DNA of 64,000 nt, taken from Aphrophora alni (lineage: Eukaryota; Arthropoda; Insecta; Hemiptera; Aphrophoridae). The position numbers and the translations under genes are program-made. The notes beneath the pieces were generated by a model that saw only the letters and a list, made by a program, of their open reading frames with translations, was not told where the DNA came from and made no database searches. This document shows, piece by piece, positions 22,674 to 33,903 of the stretch (the stretch's first letter is position 1; every line of letters starts with the position of its first letter). The stretch spans positions 103,271,762 through 103,335,761 of the forward strand of contig OY740769.1 in the NCBI GenBank assembly GCA_963513935.1, written 5' to 3'.

Positions 22674-22871
22674 AATTTCAACACAGTCGATAAGGCCGTT
22701 CTAGATATATAAATGTTTCAGTTTAGAAAATAATAATACAGGGATAGCTAGTAAAAAAACCGTAAATATAAATATGTCTGGAAACGATTTTTACCAGCTA
22801 TCCCTGTATTATTATTTTCTAAACTGAAACATTTATATCTCTAGAACGGCCTTATCGACTGTGTTGAAATT
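22674..22871. repeat. Near-perfect 76-bp-arm palindrome, copy 1 only
   Basis: The arms 22674-22749 and 22796-22871 are reverse complements with a single mismatch (left GATATA, right arm equivalent GAGATA), around a 46-bp spacer. Copy 2 (from about 44865) has only one arm, and that arm carries the right arm's version of the mismatch. The arm wording TTTATATCTCTAGAAC also occurs near 8630 and 27505, so it belongs to a dispersed repeat family. Confidence 0.85.
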
Positions 22872-23105
22872 GTGTACGTTATTCATCAACTTAAAGACAT
22901 AGTTTGAAAAAAAAGAGAAAACCCAACTTGTTCCCAATAATCGGTTTTAAAATGGCGGCTGTTTAAATTTGTTTAATGGAATTAACTCAAAAAATTCCAA
23001 ATTTTTATAAAAAGTGTCCAGTAACTTTTTCACCTCGTTAAATTTCTATAGAATGATATAATGTAAATAGCAAAACTATGAAATAAAGTTTGTCAAAAAA
23101 AACAT

Positions 23106-23245
23106 ACACTGTTCTCGTAATAACATTTTATTTTCACTACGCGTTTCAACGATAAAGTCGCCCTTTTCATGTGTACAGCTACAAAGATAACTTATAACTC
23201 GTTGAAACGCATATTGGATATAAAATCTTATTACGAGAAGAGTGT
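23106..23245. mobile_element. Second hammerhead-element relative, copy 1
   Basis: Nested inverted repeats (23106-23123 with 23228-23245; 23141-23152 with 23199-23210, GCGTTTCAACGA against TCGTTGAAACGC) flank a core resembling the 3484-3528 motif: ACGCGTTTCA, a GTCG...CC block, TTCA, then TGTACA and AGCTAC. Read on the minus strand the CUGANGA box is mutated (ATGAAAA), so no active hammerhead is expected. In copy 2 the left half is deleted and only the right half remains, from about 44954. Confidence 0.5.
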
Positions 23246-24432
23246 ACGAATTTTTTTGAACAATTTCTCGCTAGTTTAGTTTAATATTGTTATTAATATG
23301 AAATACTGGATAACAGTATAAAAGCACCAATCGCTAGACGGGTAGGCCACGTCATATGATTGTTAATATAAAATATTTTCTACTAATGGACTTCCTGAAA
23401 TAGATACTGTATGAATTTATAATTGGTATACGAGTTCTTTAAGTAACGTTTTATCAGAGTAAAAATTTTAAAAAATCATTTTGTATATTTTAAAATTGGT
23501 GGCCTTTTACATTTTTGATCTTTTGCATAAAACAAATCAGTTTAGTATGGATGTTTAATGTTTTCACCTGCACAGACTGAATAGAATTAATATCTGAGTG
23601 AACGGGTAGGACCATAAGAATTGGTATAATTCCCGCCAGTTTCTGTTGTTATTCTCACGTTATCACTCTTGTCTCAATAACGCAGTTTGTGAACGTAAAT
23701 TGTAAACTTATTTGATAATGGTGGACTATATAACTATTACAACAACTACTAATATAATGTGTTTTATAGGAAGTTTTTTTCTTCTTATGGTGTAGGCTTA
23801 CATTTGATACTGAATTCTTTTCTTGGTTGAATATTTGAAAAGTGGTTAACTCTAAAAAAAGATGTTTCTTCGTGAACGATTTAATAGATGCCCCTAGTTT
23901 CCGTGTCCAGTAAAACCGTAACAACTTAATTACAGCAGATAATTATTATTTAAGAAGTAATTATCTTAACTAAAATGTTTTAACAAAAATATTAGGCTAC
24001 ATATTACATATTTCTTTGATGAAATTCATTTACCTTTTTCTTCGCAGAGTTTTTTAAAAAATTCTAAATATGAGTTTTTCTAAATTTTTTATATGCCTCT
24101 TGATTTAAAAACATGTAAAAAAAAAAAAATAAATAAACTAACGAAGGAATTACAATGGACTTGTACTGTAACTATACTTTACATATCATACTGTAAATAA
24201 TATATTTCTGTTCTAACAGCTGCGAGTTTAATATATACAACTGTGCATAACTTAAGTCTGGGCCGGCTTACCACATAATCACGAGCCCTTAACCGCCATT
24301 CACAAAATAAGGTTAAAATTGTGTTTTTAAAAACACTGTTACACTCTTGTATATCTTTTCTTCTCTAATATTTTTTAAAATACATTTTATTTTAAACATG
24401 GGAAAAAATGTAAAACTGTGTTGATTCTCAAA

Positions 24433-24505
24433 GGAACGCATAGCTCAGTCGTTAGAGTCGTCGTCTAGTTTACTACAGTTGGAATTAGGGCCTACTTAGT
24501 AAAAA
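24433..24505 (+). mobile_element. tRNA-like SINE head, copy 1
   Basis: GGAACGCA is followed by TAGCTCAGTCG (24441-24451), which fits the RNA polymerase III A box. A degenerate B-box-like GTTGGAATTAG follows at 24478-24488, at tRNA-like spacing. No complete cloverleaf forms by eye, so this is a tRNA-derived SINE relic rather than a functional tRNA. In copy 2 (about 46206-46278) the A box is damaged by a G-to-T change. Confidence 0.45.
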
Positions 24506-24587
24506 AACCAAATTGCGGATAGCTGGTACGAGAAGCGTTTCCAAGCTGAGGTTTACGTGTTTTTTTTCTTATTTATATCAAATTTAT

Positions 24588-25057
24588 AATAAAACAGCAC
24601 ATAATATACAATATTTTGTAAATTCTACTATTTTTATTGAGTCTTGCCGACCATGGTTTTGCTAGTGACGGCATTCACGAGGCCAAACAAACATTATTCT
24701 TTCTTCCAAAGAATTAAAATTTGCTTTTTTTTTGCATATTTCATCATATTTTTTTGTTAGATTAAAAAAAAAAATACACAATCTCTCTCTCACACACTCT
24801 CTAAAACTACCATTGTGGAAAGACTCGCCGGGTAAATATATTGTGGGATCTCTCTCAATATTCATTTCAGAAGACTATGTCTCAACAGTTTTTTAAAATA
24901 AAAATTCGTCAAAATGTTCTTTTCATTTTCTCTTCTAAATTATGATTTTTAGATGTCTGTGATAAGTTGCCTCATGAATGCAGTCACGGACGAAACCATG
25001 GTCGGCAAGACTCAATAAAAATAGTAGAACTTACAACATATTGTGTGCTGTTTTATT
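24588..25057. mobile_element. Long-arm hairpin element, copy 1
   Basis: The arms 24588-24683 and 24969-25057 are long inverted repeats sharing AATAAAACAGCAC, CTACTATTTTTATTGAGTC and TTGCCGACCATGG with scattered mismatches and one short indel. The roughly 285-bp loop has CT/CA-rich sequence and no gene. It looks like a foldback-type MITE. No convincing target-site duplication was seen. Copy 2 has it at 46362-46829. Confidence 0.7.
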
Positions 25058-25199
25058 TTTAAAATGGAGTTTTACCAAATATTTCGGTCGCTAGTATAAC
25101 AATTATTTTATCACTTCCCGAGAGATGGCATGAAGTTCTGAATCACCCGGTACAAGCATTAAATATTTGCAAGAAAGAATTTCTATACATAAAATAATT

Positions 25200-25697
25200 A
25201 TATAATTAAAGATTCAGTATGAGTATTGAACTAATAAAGCCAAAATAAAGTATATAGCCTAAAGATTATTAGTTTTTAAATGAACTTCTAAACATCAAAT
25301 CTGGAAACGAAATAAATTAATATTTTAATTCTGAGACGAATTAGGATGTAAAATAGGACCTGTTAGCAATTTTAAAGGATTTCTAATGTACTGTAATATT
25401 TAAATTTCGAATAGTTTTTTTGAAGTAATACTAACTTCTATTAGGGTTCATTGCTATTAAGATCATTGCTAAAAACAAAAATCTTTAGTCTACAATGATT
25501 TATTAAATGTAAAATTTTTTTAACAGTACACGAAAGTAGAAGTCAATTATAAAAATAATTAAGACTCAAAGTAGTATGCAATACATATACACTGAAATAT
25601 AAAATAAAGATGTCCTATTCTGATGATCATCAGAAAAGGCCAAACGCATCAGCAATGGAACACTTATGTATAGAAATCCTCAACATTGGAACAAATT

Positions 25698-25699
<2 letters not shown>
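25200..25699. other. Gene-poor end of copy 1
   Basis: AT-rich sequence. It includes the small palindrome TTCTGATGATCATCAGAA near 25620. No gene is seen. Confidence 0.35.

Positions 25700-25729
<30 letters not shown>
25700..25729. repeat. (TA)n at the junction of the two copies
   Basis: Fifteen TA units lie exactly where copy 1 ends and copy 2 begins. The junction is in continuous sequence without Ns, which supports a physical tandem arrangement. Confidence 0.95.
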
Positions 25730-25731
<2 letters not shown>

Positions 25732-26218
25732 TACGCAACTGTACCCTTTCTGAGGACTGTCCTATTCTGATGACCAACTCTTCAGAAAGGGGTCGGTTTT
25801 GTATAAATCCTCAGAAATGGGACATATGTGTACAGGCTTGCAACGCACCTCCGTTTTTCATTTCTTTAATGTTACTTACTCCTGTCATTAATTTCAGTCA
25901 AAAAATAATTAGGAATTTTAATATCTATATTTTTTGTTATTACAAGAACGATAAGTATGTCTTCAATTAAAGTATAGACTATTAGCCTGATAAATGTACA
26001 CTTTTAACATAGAATTTATTTTTATAATGGATTAAAATTAGGATTTAAGTAGTTAAAAGTGTATTGAGGGCGGCAACCACCCTTATATACATTAATATGG
26101 CCGGCGGCAACCACCCTTATATACATTGAATTTTACGCGAGTTTTCTGGTTTATTACTGTTTTTATTTTACTTAGATACAACATTATGATGAATCAAATT
26201 TCACAGTCTTATCTCATT

Positions 26219-26859
26219 TGTTTACATTTGCTATCTGATAATGTAATTAGTTTTTAATTGCACAGTGTTCCAAAAAAAAATTTTTTTTTAATACAAAAAA
26301 TGATTTTATTTTGTGTACAATCCAAAACTAAGAAAAACTACAAGCTGTACTAAAACTGTTTATATTTAACAACGTAAACCATAGAAGACTACGGAAAGTA
26401 TGTGTTTATGTTCAAAATGTCCACCAAGAGCTACTTGACAATGTTCCAAACGAGTATAAACCGCATGTATTGCTTTACTTTTAATTTCATCTCTAATTTT
26501 CTGTATTGCTAGTCGTATTTTTCTTTCAGGTTTCAGATTCGTAGGTCTATTATAGTAAACGTTTATTTTCAAATAGCCACAAAGGAAATAAACTAAAGGA
26601 TTTCAATCTGGAGATCTAGAGCGTCGTTCGATGGCCAATTCGCCCAATACATCTGTTGGGTAAAAGCTGGTGTAATTTTGCAATACTAGGGAATAATGAA
26701 TGAGAATTCAGAACCTTTGGACTAAGAGTTAAAAACCAATTCACTTTGGAGTAGAAATAATTAATTCACCAAAATAATTCTATAAAAAAATAATTTTAGG
26801 AACACTCTGTGAAGAAAATTTATATATTTAGTTACTTTATCAGATAGCAAATGTAAACA
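26219..26859. mobile_element. Mariner-like element relic, copy 2
   Basis: Counterpart of 7343-7981, with the same roughly 80-bp imperfect inverted repeats. This copy keeps the better transposase tail. Confidence 0.65.
26366..26572 (-). pseudogene. Mariner-like transposase C-terminal fragment
   Basis: A 68-codon frame containing IRLAIQKIRDEI and ending R..HCQVALGGHFEH, the C-terminal signature of many IS630-Tc1-mariner superfamily transposases. Only the tail is present; the DDE catalytic domain was lost before the duplication. The GGHFEH that is frameshifted in copy 1 is intact here. Confidence 0.65.
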
Positions 26860-27093
26860 GCTTTCAAAAGAGATGTCACATGAATGTTTTTCTCGAGTTA
26901 ATGAGATAAGACTGTGTAATGGGGAAAAGAATGTGGACTTTTTAGGAGTAATTGAAGGGGAAACAATAATATCGTTATTTAAAAAAACGGGGGAAAAACG
27001 TTTAATATTTTTCGGAATACCCTGTATATGGAACCTAAGATTTAGCACTCCCTATAGATAGACCCAACCCAGAGCTTTCCATTAATGTGTCTA

Positions 27094-27297
27094 TTACCTT
27101 CCTACGCCAATTAGAAGCTGATATGTATTCCAATGCGCGATTTTTGAGACAGACTCTGTAGGCCTACATACGACAGACTCCAAACATTTTTTTAGATTCA
27201 AAACGGATTTATCAGTAAATTTTATTTTTTCACCTTCATCATAACTTGCTCTGTAAAAAAGGGTAAAGAGGTAAACTAAAATCGTTTCAACGTACAA
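27094..27297 (-). other. Unassigned open frame, copy 2
   Basis: Identical translation to 8221-8424. No family recognised; probably transposon-derived. Confidence 0.2.
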
Positions 27298-30200
27298 ACA
27301 CGCGGTCAGTTCGCGTTTTCCGTTTGTAGCCCTACCTTTTGTGGTAACGTCACGGAAGTTACCACGGTGTTTCTGTAATGCGCGGAGATAATTTAGGGGG
27401 TGCTTATAAGGGTTTAAATTTAAAAGAAGTTCCTATAAACACATATTAGGTAACGCTTCTTTTACCAACTATCCGCCATTTTGTATTTTTGTTACTAAAT
27501 AATTTATATCTCTAGAACAGTACGACCAATTGAGTAGTAATTTTGCACGATACTCATCAATATGCTCTAGTTTGAAAAAAAAAAAAACTGTTTAACACCC
27601 ATATTTTATGCTTGTATAACTAATAAGGACAGAAAAGTTTTAGGGTTAATCCACAGCATGGCAAACATACCTTAAACCATTTACCTAGTTATAAATTGCC
27701 TTAAAGTAATCCGTTTCATAATGACGGTAATTTAAAATATATCTACATTAAAATTAGTTCCTATTATTTATCGATTTTATAAATAATAAATATTTCACAT
27801 TCATTGTGAATATAAGTAACATAAACATAAATAGTGAGTACCTGTAATAAATGAATAGTCTGACAGCCATATTAAACAATAACCGTAAAATTAAATATAT
27901 TCAAATACATATCGTTTCATAGTGCTACAACTATAAAAAAATAAATTTTGATATTAAGAGAGAGGAAGGTAACCTATAAAGAAAAGATATGATAAGGAAG
28001 ACATTGTGAACCTAAAATAAGAGTGTAAACAAAGACCAACTCCCATAACGCATAAACCGTAATTTTTGTAGATGTCGACCAACAAGTTTTGTTCGGGACT
28101 CTTGAGAAAAATTAGATCAAAATCATTTGAACCGATAAGTCAAAAATCGCATGAACTTTTAGGCTCCAATCTCAACAATTTTCAAGGTATCAACTTCAAC
28201 TTTGGTTTTCTAATAAAACATAAACAAGTTAATGTATATACAAAGTTTTAAGCAAATAGAAAAAAATAGTTGAAAGTAAGAATTGGTATATGCACGGATT
28301 TTCCCGTCGGTACTACACAAAATTTTATCATTCCCAAAATTTTGAGATATTTAATCCAACCTTGGAATGCAAGTTACTCTGCATGTGTACCTAGTTTCAA
28401 GTCATATTAAATTTTTATTTTTTAATGGAACAAAAACCATAAATACACAGATATCCAATCTAACATGGAGATATTACACTTTTGCAAAAAAAAGTAAGTA
28501 CATGGATTCCGTAGAAGAGTTCGAGATCTATAAAGGTGTAAAAATAGATTCATCTAATATCCCCAATGACAAACTATCCTTTAAATCAAATCTAATTTAT
28601 GATGTCGTAAGCATCTAGACAGACAGCATGATAAACAAACGTCATACTAGACCACCACGATAGATAACAGAGAAGGCAGAGAGTATCTGTGCCTACAGCA
28701 ATAATTCCGCAGTTTAGATTTGCCGGGTATTGGCCATGCACGCGATATTTCGGCCAAAATAACTGTTTGTGCTGTTAACGGTTTTACGTTGTGTTGTGTT
28801 TTTAGCGTTTTATTGTTATGTGACGACCTCTAATAAGTGATTTGACTATTTTGTGCGGCCTGATGATGGAAACCTAGTGTAGTGTAGTGATGGAAACCGC
28901 GATAGCCTTTATGTCTTGAGGTGAGTAATTAGATACAAGACAATATACTATAGAATATAATTCTTTCATATATACTCATAATCACTTTAATGACGGTGGT
29001 CAAGGTTCATTTTTGTTTTTTGTCAACTATTCCAGAACGGTAATACTTTTTCCTCGTAATTTTGAAAACGAAATTGGGCCATTAATCTTAGTATAATTTT
29101 AAAATTTGAACTAAACCGTGTTTGATAAATTACGCGTTTTATATCAATCCCAAGACCAATGGTTTTTCGTTATTTCCCATAACCGATACCGATTAACGAT
29201 TTCCGATAACACATGAACCGGAATTTCTGTAGATGTCGACCAATACGTTTTGTTTTGGCCTCTTGAGAAAATTTTCATCAAAATCATTTGAGCCTGCCTT
29301 TGAGAAAACTGTAAATTTGCGGTGGGTATTAGGAAACTGCATGAATTTATAGGCTCCAATTTCAACAATTTTCAAGGTATCGACTTCAACTTTGGTTTTA
29401 TAATAAAACATATACTAGTTAACCTAAAATTTTGAGATATTTACTACAACCTTGCAATACAAGTCATATCTTAAATATGTTTTTAATTGAACCGGAAGAA
29501 TCATTTTTATTTTCAGTACCAGGGGTATATTTAGCGCTAATTACTGGCTTTAATGTATAATATTTTCTCTATGGGTTGTCAAAACTCGGTACACTAATAA
29601 TAATACACTTACCAATAAATATGTATACCTATTTTCAGTTGTTACTATGGGCATTTTCTAAAATAGATATTGTAATGCGTTCGGATAGTGCCGTCGGTAA
29701 TGCAACAATTCAAGCAGTGATTAGCTCTATTTTAAAAATATTGATAATATCGACTTGAAATTCGGTACACAAGTGGAGAATGCTTGTGAATTACTATACT
29801 AGTTTTTGAGACGATATTACAAAAATTGTTGAAACTGAGTATGTCGAATTTGGAAAATATTAAAACTGGACCTGATGCATGTATGCAAAAAAAACCAAAA
29901 AAATATTCAAATTATTTTCATGGTAGTAGAATATCGAAAATATATCCAGCTAAAAATGTTAAGTAGACTTTAAAAAAATCTTCTTTTTTTTTATTAAATA
30001 ACAATTCTCTATTTCTGTATAAATAAAAAATGGCTTCTCAACAAAAATTTAATTACTCAAAAGTGTTACTCAGAAACACAACAAAATATAATTATTGTTT
30101 AAACATAAAAGTCCAACATTTTAAAATAACCAGTAGTTCCTGTCCAAGGAAGTCAAAATAGCAGATTTAATATAAAATTTTAATAATTATTTTAAAATAT

Positions 30201-32110
30201 TGAAATTATTCTTATAGAGCCATAAAAACTTCAAATGATTTGTTAAATTGTCAAAAATCGTTGTTTACACATAAAAACGTACTTTAAAATGTTAGAAAAG
30301 GTAAGTTTTTCCACACAAAAACTGGAAGTCAGGACGGACCCAAAGAGAGCAATAAAATCAAACTTTGTAAAAATTCATGTTTTCAAGTATAGAATGCAGT
30401 ATTTAATTAATTGATATATTGCATTCATCCCTCAGTCCCAAATGTGTAAACATAGTATATAATGTAAACAATCTATTTTGTATTTTTTATAAAATCGTTA
30501 AAATTAATCCCAATGTTAAACTTTTGTTTTAGGTTAAAATACATTTTTAAATATTATATTTGTGACGATTAAAATGTTTTAAGAATAGTTAACACAAAGT
30601 ATCTAAAATAATCCTAAAAATAAAAACACGTTCAATATTCTCGTTTCTCAAATAAAACCCACATGCGCGTTCTCTCACACACACACTCACACACACTCCA
30701 AAATCATACTTAACATAATACCAGGTGAACCAAAAGTCTAAATACCTCTAAATATTTCGCAGGAGAGTAATATTATCATATACAAATTCCAAGGCTATTT
30801 ATTATGATAAAACTATTTAAAAACATGTTCCAAATTTTTACCATCCGTCTTGAATTAACTGATATGTTCTAAATGGAAAGGTGGTAGTGTGATACTTTTT
30901 TTTTCAACTAGGAGGATTACAATGGTGAAAGCTGATTTTTATTATATTCTGTTTACCAACCAGGTAACCAGTGAGTATGCCTTACTACCAGCTCGAATGT
31001 GTAGGCACCTTAACACTAAGAAATAATAAAAAAATAACATTGAAACATATTTGTTGAATATTGCAAGCATCCAATACACAGTACAGTACTTTGAAATTAA
31101 TAAGAAACTAAACAAAGGTTTTAATTTTTCGTTAAATGATACCTAAGCCAACTTGTAGTTAGATTAATTGGATTAGATCACACTGGTGTGCAAGAGACAA
31201 AAGAACCAGAAAGGCCACAAATAAAATTATAAGTTCAACCACAGAGTAAAGTTCTTGGCTAAATATATAGACATTTTAAAATATAATTTAACTAAATAAT
31301 TATTTCTTGATTTGATAAATTACTAATCCACAAGTATTTTGAACCTCTTCCATTGTTATGCTAGCCAGTACAACAGGTCTCGGAATGTATGATCTAACGA
31401 ACAACTACTACCATTCAGCAAACATTCAGTGGGATCTCTATTCTGCGGGTGCGATACTAAGTTGACGGAAAACATTATCAAAACCGTATATTTATGAACA
31501 AAAAGGTTTTATGCTACTTCATTAGCACTGTTTTACTAAATTGAACGAAGTCTGTATTTGAAATAATTTTAAAGAAAGTATTTATGAGCACAAATAATTA
31601 TGTTACTCAATTAGTACTTTGTTAGTATATTAAACTATAATGGTATTTTAAAGGTATTTAGAAGCAGATTATAAAAGTTATTTTTAACAGATTATGAAAG
31701 TTATTAACCTTAATTTGAAAATTAAATTAAAAACTGGTTCTATTAAAATCCGTCTGTAGTAGGAAGCAAATAACATTAACATGATAAATATATTTCATAA
31801 TAAAATTAATATCATGACAGAAAAAAAAACTAACACAAATATTATAATAGCCTAATAACAATTTAATAAATTAATTAATAAATAATTGATAAAAATTGAA
31901 CAATATTTTTACTAACGTTCTATCATTCTAATGTTTTCACTTTGATTGTAACAGAGGCCAATGTATGTAATATGCTGCTTTCTGTGTACCATTATATTTT
32001 TATTGAAACCTGAAAATAAATCATTCATATTTGGTTTCGCCATTCCGACTATTGATAATTTATTATAATTATGACTTACCGTCAACAATAGTCTAGTTTT
32101 TTTATTTTTA

Positions 32111-32257
32111 ATGGCGAAACCAAATATGAATAAATTATCAGCAAGTCAAGCTAAACTCGCCTATAAGTATAGAAATACTAAATTTAAAATACAAAACATA
32201 ATACAGGACATTAAGTTTAACAACAAATGTATTTCTAATGCAATAATTAAGGATTAA
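32111..32257 (+). pseudogene. THAP-like coiled-coil micro-ORF, copy 2
   Basis: Same 48-codon frame as 13254-13400, starting MAKPNMNKLSASQAK. Here GAAGTA of copy 1 reads AAATTA, changing two residues; the rest of the frame is unchanged. The family assignment is tentative. Confidence 0.3.
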
Positions 32258-33903
32258 GATTAACAAATCACAATTTCAATAATTATATACTGACGATGTA
32301 CAGCTATATTAAAGAAATTCAAAAACTTATTTAACTCTAATTGTGAAAGAAAATTATAGATTATAAAATAGTATTGAGATATGTTTTCTCAAGAATAGTT
32401 AAGGGATTAAAGATAATTGTTATTACTTGTTTTTACATATGAACATTGAAATATTAACATTTTGTTATTGAAGTGTTTTCTTACCATTCTTTAAAGTAAA
32501 TAAAATAATTTCTTTTCTTGTCCCTGAAAATTGAGTTATTTATTATTTAATTTTGCCATTGTAATTAAGAGTGATTTCTAGAAGTATAATTAATTAGTGA
32601 GATATAGTTTTATTTATTGTAACTTCTTTCTTTATTTTTACCAATAGAACACACCCTAGAAGTGTTTTTACAAAACTCCTAAGACACTCTGTATAATATG
32701 AGTGCAAGTTTCTATTTATTTTAATACTTCGGATCGGTAATTCTCAGTAAATTGGGTGCTGAGATGTCTCGTAATTGTATAAGACATTTAAGGCTCTGCA
32801 ATACATAAAATTCCGGGAGCATTCTCGCCCAAAAGAACAATGTTAATATTTTTATGCTGACATTTTTAAGAACAGTTGTTTAGGTATTAGAAAATTCGTA
32901 TTAGGTTTTTGAAAAATCGTTATACTATATTTAAAAGAAAGGGAAAGATTCTTCACTTTTTGTGGTTCTATTTGTGTCCCCAGAAAAAATTATAAAACAA
33001 GAATATATATTTCCCCCCTGACATTTAAGATGAGCCATCAACGATAATAATTCTGTGTTAATAAATGGCAGCGTTATAACTGTTCTTATTTAACACTGTT
33101 TAACATTATTCTAACGGGTGATATGTTAATTCAGATGTATGCACTGCAGACCCTTAACAATAAACACCAAAACAGATCAGAAACATTTACACATAGTTGG
33201 GCAAATAACAGTTATTAGTCCCATGGTCTATACTATTGCATACACCCTTGGCCTAATCACTATTTTTCACCTCAACTAAGTATATAAGTTGGTTTCATAC
33301 TGAATGATGTGGTATATTAACCAACAATCCTATTAGTCTATGCTCTTTACACCTTTAGCCAAGATTAGTCTTCGCCCATTGTTCAACAAAAACTGTTGTC
33401 CGTTTGGCCAGATTTATCAAACACTCACTGGTCTAAATTGAGCATACACTCAGTGGCCTGTTGATTACATACCCTTACATGTAGTGTTATACATGAAATA
33501 GTAGAGATTAAACCTTCTTGTAATTAAAAAAAAGATAATTTTATAGCTATTAAAATAATCTTTTTCATTCATGCACCTATATGTTTATACACATTGTAAT
33601 AATAATGTACAGCATAACACAAACATTTGATAGTTACCTATGAAAAACGCATGTAAAACAAAAACATTTAAGAGAAACAAGTTATATCATTCACTACTAA
33701 TGTGGCATTTTTTAACAAATTATGTTTTGTCATTATTTTGGCCAGTGATAAACATAAATAAATAATAATATAATAAATTTATATGTACTGTATAAATATT
33801 TTTTAAGTATTATTTAAAGTGCACATAACATCCAAATATAATGTGAATACATTTTACAACAAAATAAATAACACATTAACTTTAAACAGCTGGAAATATT
33901 TAA

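Larger units (their letters stand above)
6840..25699. repeat. Large tandem duplication, copy 1
   Basis: This 18.86-kb segment is repeated in the same orientation at 25700-47471. The similarity begins at a TA tract (6840-6853), immediately before GATACGCAACTGTACCC, and ends with GGAACAAATTCTT entering the next TA tract (25700). By eye the two copies differ by scattered substitutions and many small indels. Larger differences: about 105 bp at 21380-21480 present only here; an inverted-repeat-containing stretch of several hundred bp (about 22740-23175) present only here; a short CT tract here against a long one in copy 2; and a 3.3-kb foldback insertion only in copy 2. This copy keeps the empty target site of that insertion. 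Confidence 0.95.

Noticed and set aside
23655..23924. 89-codon minus frame as an exon
   Set aside because: It is open in both copies and has a GTAAGC donor inside (after CAAAT), but the upstream acceptor is weak, no partner exon was found, and the one copy difference noticed replaces Leu by Phe.
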